64,000 nucleotides of DNA from Zunongwangia sp. HGR-M22 (GCF_027594425.1 NZ_CP115159.1:3619001-3683000); one strand, 5' to 3'; positions 45,275 to 55,265 are shown, counted from the first letter of the stretch. Made by a program: numbers and translations. Notes: generated by a model not told the origin, from the sequence alone.

Positions 45275-48091
45275 TTAGCCTACAATATTTACAATTTTAC
45301 CTGGTACCACGATCACTTTTTTAGGAGTTCTACCATCTAACTGTTTTTGAGTACGCTCGTCTTCCATTACCGTTTTTTCGATCTCATCTTTGTTCATATC
45401 TAATGGTAACTCCATCGTAAAACGCATTTTACCATTAAATGAGATTGGATAATTTTTAGTGCTTTCTACTAAAAATTTCTCTTCAAATTTAGGGTAAGTA
45501 GCGGTTGAAATGGATTCTGAATATCCCAACTTACTCCATAATTCTTCAGCAATATGTGGTGCATAAGGCGCTATTAAAACTGCTAAAGGTTCTAAAACTT
45601 CGCGGCTGTTACATTTTTGTGCATTCAGTTCATTCACACAAATCATAAACGTAGAAACCGACGTATTAAAACTGAAATTATCAATATCTTCCGTGACTTT
45701 TTTAATGGTTTTATGCAATGTTTTTAACGAATCTGCCGAAGCTTTTTCCTCTAAAACCTCAAATTGATCGTTTTTGATATATAACTTCCACAACTTTTTT
45801 AGGAAGTTGTGTACTCCGGTAATTCCGGCGGTATTCCAAGGTTTCGCCTGATCGATAGGCCCCAAGAACATTTCATACATCCGCAACGTATCAGCGCCGT
45901 AATCGTTACAAATATCATCTGGATTAACCACATTATATTTGGACTTCGACATTTTTTCAACCTCACGACCTACAACATAGGCTCCATTTTCTTCAGTAAG
46001 AAATTCCGCTTCTTTAAATTCTGGTCGCCAATTTTTAAAAGCTTCAACATCTAATTCATCTGAAGCATTTACAAATTCTACCGGAGCATGAATTGGCTGA
46101 ACAGATTTTCCTTCAGTAAGATTTTTAGAAACAAACTTATTTTCACCTTCAAGACGATAAACAAAAGCACTCGTCCCCAAAATCATTCCTTGATTGATCA
46201 GCTTTTTAAAAGGCTCTTCTACTTTTAAATGTCCGCGATCTTTCAAGAATTTCGTCCAGAATCTGGAATATAATAAATGGCCGGTAGCGTGTTCGCTTCC
46301 GCCGATATATAAGTCCACATTCTTCCAGTAATCTAATGCTGCTTCAGAAGCAAAAACCTCATCGTTCCCGGCATCCATATAACGGAATAAATACCAGCTA
46401 CTACCCGCCCAGCCCGGCATGGTGTTCAACTCTAACGGAAATACCGTTTCATGATCGATCTTATCGTTACTTACTACTTTATTAGCTGCAGTATCCCAAG
46501 CCCAATCGGTTGCATTTCCTAACGGCGGTTCTCCGGTTTCTGTTGGTAAATATTTTTCCACTTCCGGCAAATGCAACGGCAAATGCGTTACATCGATTAG
46601 CTGTGGTAAACCATTTACATAGTATACCGGGAAAGGTTCTCCCCAATACCGCTGGCGCGAAAATACGGCATCTCGTAATCGATAATTGGTTTTTCCGTAG
46701 CCTGCTCCTATTTCTTCTAACTTAAGAATCGATTTTTGTAGTGCTTCTTTATATGCTAATCCGCTTAAAAAATCGGAATTAGCGATTACCGTTCCTTCTT
46801 TACCGCTATGAGCTTCTTCAGAAATATCGGCGTTTTCAAAAATATCTTTAATCGGAATTTCAAAATGCTTGGCAAAATCATAATCACGCTGGTCGCCACA
46901 TGGCACAGCCATTACTGCACCGGTTCCGTAGCCTGCCAACACATAATCCCCAATCCAAATTGGCACTGGTTCTTTGGTAAATGGATGCTCGGCATAAGCC
47001 CCGGTAAATGCTCCTGATATAGTTTTTACATCGGCCATTCGCTCACGCTCGCTACGCTTTGCGGTCGCTTCGATATAGGCTTCTACTTCTTCACGTTGTG
47101 CATCGGTAGTAATTTCTTTTACCAATTCGTGTTCTGGCGCAAGCGTCATAAAAGTCACACCAAAAATCGTATCAGGACGGGTGGTGAACACACCAATTTT
47201 GAATTCTGAATTTTGAATTTTGAAATCTACATGCGCCCCAACTGATTTTCCGATCCAGTTACGCTGACTTTCCTTTAAACTTTCAGTCCAATCGATATTG
47301 TCGAGACCTTGAAGCAGGCGCTCTGCAAAAGCCGAAATTCGCATGCTCCATTGCGTCATCTTTTTACGAATCACCGGATAGCCACCACGTTCTGAAACTC
47401 CGTTTATAATCTCGTCGTTTGCCAACACCGTTCCCAGTTGCGGACACCAGTTCACTTCTGTTTCAGCAAGATAGGTCAGTCTGTATTTCAGTAAAATTCG
47501 TTGTTTCTCTTCGGAATATAATTTATTCCATCCTTCCGCTGAAAAATCTTCAATAGCATCGTCGCAAGCTGCTTTTACACGAGTATTTCCTTCCGCAGCA
47601 AAAATTGCTTCCAATTCAGAAATCGCTCTTGACTTATTAGCTTCTAAATCGTACCAAGATTCGAACAACTCACTAAAAATCCATTGCGTCCATTTGTAAT
47701 ATTCCGGATTACTGGTACGCACTTCTCTACTCCAATCGAAACTAAACCCAATTTTATCTAACTGCTCACGATATCTTGCAATGTTCTCTTTAGTGGTAAT
47801 TGCAGGATGCTGCCCGGTTTGAATCGCATATTGCTCGGCCGGAAGTCCAAAACTATCATAACCCTGTGGATGTAACACATTAAAACCTTTATGGCGTTTG
47901 TAACGCGCATAAATATCACTCGCAATATACCCTAGCGGATGCCCAACATGTAAACCGGCTCCCGAAGGATAAGGAAACATATCGAGTACGTAATATTTAG
48001 GTTTTTCTGAGGAGTTTGATGCTTTAAAAGTTTGGTTCTCGGCCCAATATTTTTGCCATTTGGCTTCAATTTCGTTGAAGTTGTAGTTCAT
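45275..48091 (-). CDS. leuS: Leucine-tRNA ligase
   Basis: Class I aminoacyl-tRNA synthetase, 938 aa. It has the HIGH-like GLHVGHPLGY within PYPSGAGLHVGHPLG, the editing CP1 domain (FTTRPDTIFGVTFM), and the KMSKS loop (MSKSKYNVVNP). Complete; the family's usual length. Transcribed from the minus-strand promoter near 48265. Confidence 0.98.
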   Translation of the reverse strand: MNYNFNEIEAKWQKYWAENQTFKASNSSEKPKYYVLDMFPYPSGAGLHVGHPLGYIASDIYARYKRHKGFNVLHPQGYDSFGLPAEQYAIQTGQHPAITTKENIARYREQLDKIGFSFDWSREVRTSNPEYYKWTQWIFSELFESWYDLEANKSRAISELEAIFAAEGNTRVKAACDDAIEDFSAEGWNKLYSEEKQRILLKYRLTYLAETEVNWCPQLGTVLANDEIINGVSERGGYPVIRKKMTQWSMRISAFAERLLQGLDNIDWTESLKESQRNWIGKSVGAHVDFKIQNSEFKIGVFTTRPDTIFGVTFMTLAPEHELVKEITTDAQREEVEAYIEATAKRSERERMADVKTISGAFTGAYAEHPFTKEPVPIWIGDYVLAGYGTGAVMAVPCGDQRDYDFAKHFEIPIKDIFENADISEEAHSGKEGTVIANSDFLSGLAYKEALQKSILKLEEIGAGYGKTNYRLRDAVFSRQRYWGEPFPVYYVNGLPQLIDVTHLPLHLPEVEKYLPTETGEPPLGNATDWAWDTAANKVVSNDKIDHETVFPLELNTMPGWAGSSWYLFRYMDAGNDEVFASEAALDYWKNVDLYIGGSEHATGHLLYSRFWTKFLKDRGHLKVEEPFKKLINQGMILGTSAFVYRLEGENKFVSKNLTEGKSVQPIHAPVEFVNASDELDVEAFKNWRPEFKEAEFLTEENGAYVVGREVEKMSKSKYNVVNPDDICNDYGADTLRMYEMFLGPIDQAKPWNTAGITGVHNFLKKLWKLYIKNDQFEVLEEKASADSLKTLHKTIKKVTEDIDNFSFNTSVSTFMICVNELNAQKCNSREVLEPLAVLIAPYAPHIAEELWSKLGYSESISTATYPKFEEKFLVESTKNYPISFNGKMRFTMELPLDMNKDEIEKTVMEDERTQKQLDGRTPKKVIVVPGKIVNIVG

Positions 48092-48264
48092 TTCTATGTA
48101 TTTCTGAACGTCCTTAAACGGACTATATTTTAATCGGAACTCGATAATCGAGATTAATTACTTAAGGCTAGCCTCGCAATAAAAAATCTTCTAATAAAAG
48201 TTTTATGGCCTTTCCCTAAGGTAATTTCCTAAATTCCGTAATTATCAATTGTTAACAATGGCTG

Positions 48265-48295
48265 CAAATTTACAATTTTAAACCAGTTGCAGCAA
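48265..48295 (-). promoter_or_regulatory. leuS promoter
   Basis: Read on the minus strand: TTG (48293-48295), 20 nt, TAAATTTG (48265-48272), followed by GCAGCC as in the rpsP promoter. The distance to the leuS ATG is about 170 nt. Confidence 0.65.
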
Positions 48296-48524
48296 TTAAG
48301 AATAGAAATAGGTTTAGATGGTTTGCAGCAGTTATTTTATTAGTTGCCGTCTCTCAGATTTTATTATTTGGAAATTCGGGTTAAGATGCTGAATCAAGTT
48401 CAGTAAGACAGACAACCAAATCATTCTAAATTCAATATTCAGCATTTAAAATTCAACAGTTCTAGTCTAATTTTTAGCATCTCCATTCTAACTTCTAACA
48501 GCGAAGAACTCCAAACTCTTAATT
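48296..48524. other. Spacer with dispersed-repeat copies
   Basis: Contains CTGAATCAAGTTCAG (48389-48403), GCATTTAAAATTCAA (48442-48456) and TTCTAACTTCT (48486-48496), matched by similar strings at 3468 and 35810-35857. No gene with a usual start. Confidence 0.45.
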
Positions 48525-49448
48525 CTAATTCCTCGCTTCCTTCTCCATTGGCAACAACGCCCGATAAATAAATTCGTTTACCGGAGTTTCGATTCCTAAT
48601 TTCTTACCCTGTTTTACGATATAACCATTAAAGTTCTCCAATTCTGAAGGCCGCCCGGCCATAATATCACGTTGCGTTGAAGCAGTAGCTGTTTCTCCTT
48701 GCTTTCCGATAAACTGAAATAGCTTTGCTATATCTTCATCATCAAAATTAACTCCCTTTGCTTGTGCGATGGCTTGAATTTCAAGGCCAGTTTTCTTTAA
48801 AACATCTTGCAAATAATCATCTTGCCACATTTCTCCTATACTCACCCGGGTTAATCCACCCAAGCCGCTAACGGTAGCAATAAAACTGAACTTTTTCCAG
48901 ATCGCTTTATAAATATCATCTGGAACAATTCCTTTAAAGCCAGAATTATTGAAAATCTCCTTCAATTTTAAAACCCGATCTGATTTTTCGTTATCCAATT
49001 CTCCGAAAATAATTTCAGGATCAAACTGAAAATGATTAATTACTCCCGGCGCTTCTTTTTTACTATAAATTCGGCAAAAACCAGCCAAAACATTCCTTTT
49101 AGGCAATATTTCCTGAAGTTTTTCCATATTATCGGCACCATTTTGCAGCGGCAATACCATAGTTTCTTCAGTAATAATCGATTTTAGTTGTTTTGCAGCA
49201 TCTTTTATTTGCCAGGATTTCAAACCTAAAATTACCAATTCTGGCGTTTCAACTTCACTAATATCATCGGTTACTTTTGCAGGATGTACCGTAAAATCAC
49301 CATTTACACTCTTAACGACAAGTCCGTTTTCCCTAATCGCTTTTAAACTTTCGTTCTTGGCAATAAAAGTAACGTCGTGGCTCGCCTGTGCCAGACGACC
49401 TCCAAAATAACCGCCAACACCACCAGTGCCGTATACAAGAATTCTCAT
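48525..49448 (-). CDS. 2-dehydropantoate 2-reductase (PanE/ApbA family)
   Basis: A 307-aa NADPH-dependent ketoacid reductase. The N-terminal Rossmann motif is GTGGVGGYFGGRLAQ, then the mid-region LGLKSWQIKDAA, LPLQNGADN, and the C-terminal helical domain with GEMWQDD, KLFQFIGKQGETATASTQRDI. The Lys of the catalytic pair is in the KAIWKKFSF stretch. It may reduce ketopantoate in pantothenate/CoA synthesis; PanE-like paralogues also reduce other ketoacids, so I do not assign panE firmly. Confidence 0.87.
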   Translation of the reverse strand: MRILVYGTGGVGGYFGGRLAQASHDVTFIAKNESLKAIRENGLVVKSVNGDFTVHPAKVTDDISEVETPELVILGLKSWQIKDAAKQLKSIITEETMVLPLQNGADNMEKLQEILPKRNVLAGFCRIYSKKEAPGVINHFQFDPEIIFGELDNEKSDRVLKLKEIFNNSGFKGIVPDDIYKAIWKKFSFIATVSGLGGLTRVSIGEMWQDDYLQDVLKKTGLEIQAIAQAKGVNFDDEDIAKLFQFIGKQGETATASTQRDIMAGRPSELENFNGYIVKQGKKLGIETPVNEFIYRALLPMEKEARN

Positions 49449-49623
49449 AGTTTCAATTTTCTTTTATTCGAGTTTTGAGCTAAAAAATTTAATAGCATTT
49501 TCACACAATATGAATCTTATTCTTTCAAATTTACACTTATCAGAATAATTAATAAAGTTTGGGCGTTAAGAAAGTCTTGGAACCGTTTACTTTATTATTT
49601 TTACAAAAAATTGATAGCTGTTT

Positions 49624-50502
49624 ATGAGCACATCTTTTGAAAGATATCAAAAGCGCCGTTTGATTTCATCCTATTTCTCTGTAGTTCTAAGTATCGCGTT
49701 AGTACTTTTCTTACTGGGAATGCTGGGTTTATTGGTATTAAACACCAAAAAAGTAGCAGATCATTTTAAAGAGCAAATTGCTTTGACGGTTTATTTTAAT
49801 GATGGCGCCAAAGAGGAAGCGATGCAGAAACTAACCAAAAGTTTAGATACCGCTTCTTATACAAAATCGGTAACTTTTGTATCTAAAGAAGAAGCTGCTG
49901 AACAAACAAAAGAAGCTATTGGGGAAGATTTTATGGAATTTTTGGATTACAATCCACTTCAAAATTCTATTGATGTTTATATGAATGCCGACTTTGTTTC
50001 TTCGGAAAGGGTTGAAGAAATTGCAGCTCAACTCTCAGAAAATAGCGCCGTAGATGAAGTTTCTTACGACAAGCCATTAATTTCTTTACTGAATAACAAT
50101 CTTAAAAAGATAAGCTTCTGGGTTTTAATCGTTAGTGCATTGTTCACTTTTATTGCGGTTCTACTTATCAACAGCTCGATAAGATTATCGGTGTACTCTA
50201 AACGTTTTACAATAAAAACCATGCAAATGGTTGGCGCTACCAAAGGTTTTATACGCCGCCCATTTATTTGGAAAAGCGTAAAGCTAGGAATGATTGGCGC
50301 TTTGGTAGCACTTATAGGAATGGCTGCTGTAATTTATTATCTAAACGATAGTTTTGCTGAGTTAAATTTACTGGCCGACAAAAAACTTATATTAGCCTTA
50401 TTTGGTGGTGTTTTTGTAACAGGTATCGTAATAACCTGGCTAAGTACCTTTTTCGCCACCACAAGATTTTTAAATTTACAAACAGATGAGCTTTATTACT
50501 AA
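49624..50502 (+). CDS. ftsX: Cell division protein FtsX
   Basis: Permease-like partner of FtsE, 292 aa, with TM1 at about 20-44, a periplasmic loop (to about 160), and three TM helices from about 165 (VLIVSALFTFIAVLLINSSIRL, GMIGALVALIGMAAVIYYL, FGGVFVTGIVITWLST). It is first in the ftsX-DUF3098-uppP order common in flavobacteria and likely regulates a cell-wall hydrolase. FtsE is not nearby. Confidence 0.93.
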   Translation: MSTSFERYQKRRLISSYFSVVLSIALVLFLLGMLGLLVLNTKKVADHFKEQIALTVYFNDGAKEEAMQKLTKSLDTASYTKSVTFVSKEEAAEQTKEAIGEDFMEFLDYNPLQNSIDVYMNADFVSSERVEEIAAQLSENSAVDEVSYDKPLISLLNNNLKKISFWVLIVSALFTFIAVLLINSSIRLSVYSKRFTIKTMQMVGATKGFIRRPFIWKSVKLGMIGALVALIGMAAVIYYLNDSFAELNLLADKKLILALFGGVFVTGIVITWLSTFFATTRFLNLQTDELYY

Positions 50503-50519
50503 AGTTAAAATTACAATAG

Positions 50520-50774
50520 ATGAGCAATAACACCAAACCCCAACAACAAGACAAAAATTTTGTATTTGGTAAAAAGAATTACAAATTCATGTTTATCGGT
50601 CTGGCGGTAATCGCTTTAGGATTTATTTTGATGGCAGGCGGTGGTAGCGACGATCCTAACGAATTTAATGAAGCTGTTTATAATTTTCAGCGTATTCGCC
50701 TTGCCCCAACTATCGTTTTAATTGGTTTTGGGATTCAGGTTTTCGCTATTTTAGTAAACCCAAACAAAAAATAG
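50520..50774 (+). CDS. DUF3098 membrane protein
   Basis: An 84-aa protein with two TM helices (about 24-40 and 63-80) and the family's FGKKNYKFMFIGLAVIALG block. Known only from Bacteroidota, nearly always between ftsX and uppP as here, which suggests a role at cell division or in the undecaprenyl carrier cycle. Function unproven. Confidence 0.9.
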   Translation: MSNNTKPQQQDKNFVFGKKNYKFMFIGLAVIALGFILMAGGGSDDPNEFNEAVYNFQRIRLAPTIVLIGFGIQVFAILVNPNKK

Positions 50775-50777
50775 AAA

Positions 50778-51572
50778 TTGGATACTTTAGACGCCATTAT
50801 CCTGGGAATTATTCAGGGATTAACTGAATTTTTACCCGTTTCTTCTAGCGGACATTTAGAATTAGGAAAAGCCATTTTAGGTGACAGTAGTTTGCCAGAA
50901 GAATCTATGATGTTTACCGTAGTCTTACATTTTGCGACGGGCTTAAGTACGATCGTTGTTTTTAGAAAAGACATATTCGACATTTTTAAAGGACTTTTTC
51001 AGTTTAAATGGAACGAGGAAACGCAGTTTTCAGCCAAGATTATTATCTCTATGATTCCGGCTGCGCTAATCGGTGTCTTTTTTGAAGATTATTTAGAAGA
51101 ACTTTTTGGTGGCAGTGTTGTTTTTGTGGGCTTTATGCTAATTATTACCGCACTTTTACTCTGGCTTGCTGATAAAGCAAAAGATACAGGTAAACCGGTA
51201 AGTTTTATGAATGCCTTCGTGATTGGTGTTTCACAGGCTATCGCCATGTTACCGGGGATTTCACGAAGCGGTTCTACAATCTCAACTTCAGTTCTTTTAG
51301 GAAACGACAAAACCAAAGCAGCTCGTTTTTCATTTTTAATGGTAGTGCCATTGATTTTTGGAAAAATAGCCAAAGATTTAATGGATGGGAATATTACTGA
51401 AGAATCTGTTGGTGGTTCCCATTTAATTATTGGTTTTGTTGCCGCCTTCTTATCTGGTCTTGTTGCCTGTACCTGGATGATTTCTCTGGTAAAAAAGAGC
51501 AAACTCTCTTATTTCTCTATTTACTGTTTTATCGTAGGAATTATCGCTATTGGCTTTGGCTATTTTGCATAA
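50778..51572 (+). CDS. uppP: Undecaprenyl-diphosphatase
   Basis: Integral membrane phosphatase (BacA family), 264 aa, releasing undecaprenyl phosphate for wall synthesis. Motifs: GLTEFLPVSSSGHLELG near the start and GISRSGSTIS in the second half. The start is TTG at 50778, 3 nt after the previous stop; no ATG fits the conserved N-terminus DAIILGIIQG. The coupling and TTG suggest translation depends on the upstream gene. Confidence 0.96.
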   Translation: MDTLDAIILGIIQGLTEFLPVSSSGHLELGKAILGDSSLPEESMMFTVVLHFATGLSTIVVFRKDIFDIFKGLFQFKWNEETQFSAKIIISMIPAALIGVFFEDYLEELFGGSVVFVGFMLIITALLLWLADKAKDTGKPVSFMNAFVIGVSQAIAMLPGISRSGSTISTSVLLGNDKTKAARFSFLMVVPLIFGKIAKDLMDGNITEESVGGSHLIIGFVAAFLSGLVACTWMISLVKKSKLSYFSIYCFIVGIIAIGFGYFA

Positions 51573-51686
51573 CTCATTCTGAATTTATTGCTGAAGATCT
51601 AAATAGAAATTTCAACAAAAACTGAAATTATTGCTTTCGATCCTAAATTTGTATTTAAGTTTGAAGCCCTAAACAGATTTTAATCT

Positions 51687-52406
51687 ATGGATCATCCTAT
51701 AATTACTGCTGAAGAATTTAAAGCAGGACAAATCTTACTTTTCGACAAACCATTAAACTGGACCTCATTTCAGCTTGTGAATAAAGTACGGTGGATGATT
51801 CGTAAAAGCTGCGATATTAAAAAGATTAAAGTTGGCCATGCCGGAACTTTAGATCCCTTGGCAACCGGGCTTCTAATTATTTGCACCGGGAAATTCACCA
51901 AAAGAATACCAGAACTACAGGGACAAATTAAAGAATACACCGGCTCATTTAAATTAGGTGCAACAACGCCTTCTTATGATCTGGAAACTGAAATCGACGA
52001 AACTTTCCCGACAGACCATATTTCTAAAGAAAATATAACCGAAACTACCAAAAGCTTTATTGGAGACATTGAACAATATCCGCCGGTATTTTCCGCATTA
52101 AAAAAAGACGGAAAACGACTTTACGAATATGCTCGAAAAGGCGAAAAAGTTGAAATAAAATCTAGAAGAATAAGTATCCAAGAATTTGAAATTAATGCTT
52201 CAGATTTTCCAAATATTAACTTCAGGGTAGTTTGCAGCAAAGGAACTTATATAAGAAGTCTTGCCCACGATTTTGGTAAAAAACTTGATAGCGGCGCACA
52301 TCTTTCCGCATTAAGAAGAACTAAAATTGGTGATTTTAGCGTAAAAAATAGTTTAAGCCTTGATGATTTTGAAAAACAATTACCAAGGCCCATTTCAAAT
52401 TCCTAG
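51687..52406 (+). CDS. truB: tRNA pseudouridine-55 synthase
   Basis: A 239-aa enzyme with the catalytic Asp in GHAGTLDPLATGLL, plus FSALKKDGKRLYEYARKG and the KGTYIRSLAHDFG motif. Complete, last in the ftsX-DUF3098-uppP-truB series. Its 3' end overlaps the convergent outer-membrane gene by 4 nt. Confidence 0.97.
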   Translation: MDHPIITAEEFKAGQILLFDKPLNWTSFQLVNKVRWMIRKSCDIKKIKVGHAGTLDPLATGLLIICTGKFTKRIPELQGQIKEYTGSFKLGATTPSYDLETEIDETFPTDHISKENITETTKSFIGDIEQYPPVFSALKKDGKRLYEYARKGEKVEIKSRRISIQEFEINASDFPNINFRVVCSKGTYIRSLAHDFGKKLDSGAHLSALRRTKIGDFSVKNSLSLDDFEKQLPRPISNS

Positions 52407-52963
52407 AAACGTTTGCCTATAGAAACGCCAAGCCTAGGATAAACTTCAAAATCGTTGCTATCGCCAAAAAGCCTACCGGCACCGGCATAAATTTCACCAA
52501 TATAATTGTTACGAGTTAACAGTTTAAAACCAACTGCAGCCCCTAAACCAAAATTGGTCGTTTTTTCATCATAAATATTAGTTTGTTCTTCATAATAGTA
52601 ACCGTCATCATCGTAATTATAGGTATACTCATTATAATAATCATGATAGGAAGCTATTGCAGCATTAGCTTCTATAAAAAAACCTGCGTTTTTCTTTTTT
52701 CCAAAGAAAAGCCGGTAATAAGGCGTAGCTATAAAACGTAGCGACAAATCTTCGGGCTCGTCTAAGCCTACTCCTATAGATAAACCTATACTGCTATTAT
52801 CTTCTAAAAAATACTCGTAACTTACTTCTGGAATCCCTGCTACGGCCATTCCTAAATTTAATTTTAACTCTTGTTTTGTAAGATCAATTGATTCTTCAGT
52901 TTCTTGTGCTGAAATAAAAAAGCTTGTGCATAAAAAAAGCAAGGATAATAATCTAGTTCTCAT
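52403..52963 (-). CDS. Outer membrane beta-barrel protein
   Basis: A 186-aa secreted protein: a signal peptide (LLSLLFLCTSFFISAQ), then eight or so alternating strands (GLGAAVGFKLLTRNNYIGE, VYPRLGVSIGKRF), ending on Phe. Similar to DUF3575/OMP_b-brl barrels. A Tyr/Asp-rich loop around 115-135 is notable. Function unknown. Confidence 0.75.
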   Translation of the reverse strand: MRTRLLSLLFLCTSFFISAQETEESIDLTKQELKLNLGMAVAGIPEVSYEYFLEDNSSIGLSIGVGLDEPEDLSLRFIATPYYRLFFGKKKNAGFFIEANAAIASYHDYYNEYTYNYDDDGYYYEEQTNIYDEKTTNFGLGAAVGFKLLTRNNYIGEIYAGAGRLFGDSNDFEVYPRLGVSIGKRF

Positions 52964-53167
52964 TTGATTGATGTTTATAAAGCTAAGATACTTAAATATC
53001 GATATGGTTGCATTTTTTTTTTACATATTCAAATTTTGGAATACATTCTGCAGCATTACTCAGTAAAAAAGCAAGTAAGATTTGATGCTAAAACATCAAA
53101 GTGTTTTATTGATTATAAGTTTGAAAGATACTAACTTCACCAAAAAAATTGTAAGACGTATATATTG

Positions 53168-53881
53168 ATGCCATTTTTTGAAAAACATAAGGCACTGCTT
53201 TTAACCATTCTAATATTTATGGTGCTTTTGTTATTGCTTTTTAATTGGCATTTAGAAAATAGCTCTCAGAAAAACCAGGAATTTTTGGTAGACCTAAGCG
53301 CTGTTACTGAAGCTTTAAAGACTGAAAAAAAGGAACCTGAAGACGATCAAAAGCAAGAAATTACAAGTAGTAAAACACAAACACATCGCGCTTTTAATCA
53401 AAATCAGGAAGCAAGATCATCCAATTTCAACAAAGAATTAAATGCTATTTTTGAGAAAAATTCTGCTTTACAGCAGGCGACATCAAAAAATAGTGAAACT
53501 GCTACATCTGGCAGTTATACCCTTAAAAACTCGGGAAGCAGAGAAAAGCAACAGTCTGATGGAAATAATTCGACCTCCAAAATTTCCAGCAAATCTGGTA
53601 GTTTAAAAAACAGTTCTATTTCCTTTAATCTTAAAGGTAGAACGGCTGTAAACATTCCCAACCCAATTTATACGTGTAGTCTTTCAGGAAAAATTGTAAT
53701 TAATATAAAAGTAGATGAATCTGGCAGGGTAAAATCAACCTCTTTTAACGAAGCTAGTTCTTCTACAGATAATAAATGTCTTGTAGAAAATGCTTTATTA
53801 TATGCTTCTGAAGCAGTTTTTAGCAAGCTTTCTGGCAGAGATGATCAACCCGGTACAATTACTTATCAATTTAAACCTTAA
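53168..53881 (+). CDS. TonB-like energy-transducer protein
   Basis: A 237-aa inner membrane protein from ATG 53168 (a TTG three bases earlier is the alternative). One N-terminal TM helix (about 8-28), then a Ser/Asn/Lys-rich periplasmic spacer, and a C-terminal TonB-like domain (KIVINIKVDESGRVKSTSF, GTITYQF). The spacer is not Pro-rich as in classic TonB. No ExbB/ExbD nearby. It may drive a TonB-dependent receptor. Confidence 0.78.
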   Translation: MPFFEKHKALLLTILIFMVLLLLLFNWHLENSSQKNQEFLVDLSAVTEALKTEKKEPEDDQKQEITSSKTQTHRAFNQNQEARSSNFNKELNAIFEKNSALQQATSKNSETATSGSYTLKNSGSREKQQSDGNNSTSKISSKSGSLKNSSISFNLKGRTAVNIPNPIYTCSLSGKIVINIKVDESGRVKSTSFNEASSSTDNKCLVENALLYASEAVFSKLSGRDDQPGTITYQFKP

Positions 53882-53889
53882 AATAATTT

Positions 53890-54471
53890 ATGACTGAAAA
53901 ACATAGATGTGGCTGGTGTTTAGGTGACAATTTATATGAAGATTATCATGATGAAGAATGGGGTGTACCGGTACACGATGAACAAAAGTTATTTGAGTTT
54001 TTGATTTTGGAAACTTTTCAGGCTGGTTTAAGCTGGATCACTATTTTACGAAAGCGAGAAAACTTTAGGGAAGCTTTTGATAATTTCGATTATAAAAAAA
54101 TCGCTGATTATTCTGAAGATAAAATCCAGCAGTTACTTAAAAATTCGGGGATTATTCGGAACAAATTAAAAGTAAGAAGCGCGGTTTCCAATGCACAGCA
54201 TTTTATAAAACTTCAAGAAGAGTTTGGTAGTTTTGATCACTATATCTGGAGCTTTGTAAACCATAAACCAATCCAAAATAAAGTTGAAAATTATAAAGAG
54301 GCACCTGCCACTACAGAAATTAGCGATAAGTTAAGTAAAGACCTTAAAAAAAGAGGATTCAAATTTGTTGGTTCTACCGTGATGTATGCTTTTATGCAAG
54401 CCACCGGAATGGTTAACGATCACGAAGTTTCTTGTTTTCGATATAAAGAAGTAAAACAACTTTCGCAATAA
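53890..54471 (+). CDS. tag: 3-methyladenine DNA glycosylase I
   Basis: Base-excision repair enzyme, 193 aa. It has the zinc-site Cys in RCGWCLGD, DEEWGVPVHDEQKLFEFLILE, FQAGLSWITILRKR, and the C-terminal zinc-ligand region ending HEVSCFRY. Starts 8 nt after the TonB-like gene stop, suggesting co-transcription though the functions are unlinked. Confidence 0.96.
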   Translation: MTEKHRCGWCLGDNLYEDYHDEEWGVPVHDEQKLFEFLILETFQAGLSWITILRKRENFREAFDNFDYKKIADYSEDKIQQLLKNSGIIRNKLKVRSAVSNAQHFIKLQEEFGSFDHYIWSFVNHKPIQNKVENYKEAPATTEISDKLSKDLKKRGFKFVGSTVMYAFMQATGMVNDHEVSCFRYKEVKQLSQ

Positions 54472-54588
54472 ATGGCAGCCGTTTAAGCCCAGCAATTGGA
54501 AGAAACAAATACAATAAAGGCCAATAGTAAAATTAGTGATTTTTTTCATCTATTTTTTGATTAATATCATAAATGAAACAACCGCCTT

Positions 54589-55227
54589 TTATTTCAAAAA
54601 ATTCAAAAACTCGTTTCTAGAAATTTCCTCAGCACCAAGGCTTTCTAAATGAGCAGTATAAACCTGGCAGTCTATAAGTTCTACTCCTTTCTCCTGAAGT
54701 TTCCTTACTAAATTTATAAAACCATATTTTGAAGCATTACTTACTTTAGCAAACATACTTTCCCCGCAAAACACTTTTTTATGTTTTAGATAAATCCCAT
54801 ACAAACCTCCTACAATTTCGCCATTCTCCCAAACCTCAACAGACTGTGCAATTCCTTTTTGATGCAAACCAGAATATGCTCGTTTCATCTCTGGCGTAAT
54901 CCAGGTTCCTTGCTGCCCCTTTCTACTTATTTGAGCACAATTATCTATGATCGTTTCAAAAGCTTCATTATAAGTCACTTTAAAAGCTTCTTTCTTCAGC
55001 AATTGTTTCATGCTTTTTGAAACTTTTAATTTCTGCGGAAATAAAACCATCCTGGGATCTGGACACCACCACAAAATCGGCTGAGAATCATCATACCAAG
55101 GGAAAATTCCTTTAGAATAAGCTTCTATTAAGCGGTCTTCTGTTAGCGACCCGCCAATGGCAAGCAATCCGTCATCTGAAGCGTAAGCTACATTAGGAAA
55201 TGGATCGTATGGTTTTAGAATTTGCAC
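54589..55227 (-). CDS. aat: Leucyl/phenylalanyl-tRNA-protein transferase
   Basis: N-end rule enzyme adding Leu or Phe to proteins for ClpAP degradation, 212 aa. The N-terminal GLLAIGGSLTEDRLIEAYSKGIFPWY and WWCPDPRMVLFP are typical. The start is GTG at 55227. Complete. Confidence 0.96.
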   Translation of the reverse strand: MQILKPYDPFPNVAYASDDGLLAIGGSLTEDRLIEAYSKGIFPWYDDSQPILWWCPDPRMVLFPQKLKVSKSMKQLLKKEAFKVTYNEAFETIIDNCAQISRKGQQGTWITPEMKRAYSGLHQKGIAQSVEVWENGEIVGGLYGIYLKHKKVFCGESMFAKVSNASKYGFINLVRKLQEKGVELIDCQVYTAHLESLGAEEISRNEFLNFLK

Positions 55228-55265
55228 GTTTAGGGGGGTTAGTTTTCAGAAAATTACAAAAACAA

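Noticed and set aside
48262..48384. Hydrophobic peptide frame (FAAVILLVAVSQILLFGNSG)
   Set aside because: It has no ATG, GTG or TTG start; reaching the ATG at 48258 needs a deleted T. The same stretch is better explained as the leuS promoter.
54331..54549. 72-aa minus-strand frame opening with a lipoprotein-like signal (LLGLNGC)
   Set aside because: It overlaps tag by about 140 bp antisense and has no domain beyond the signal. Probably chance, or a remnant.
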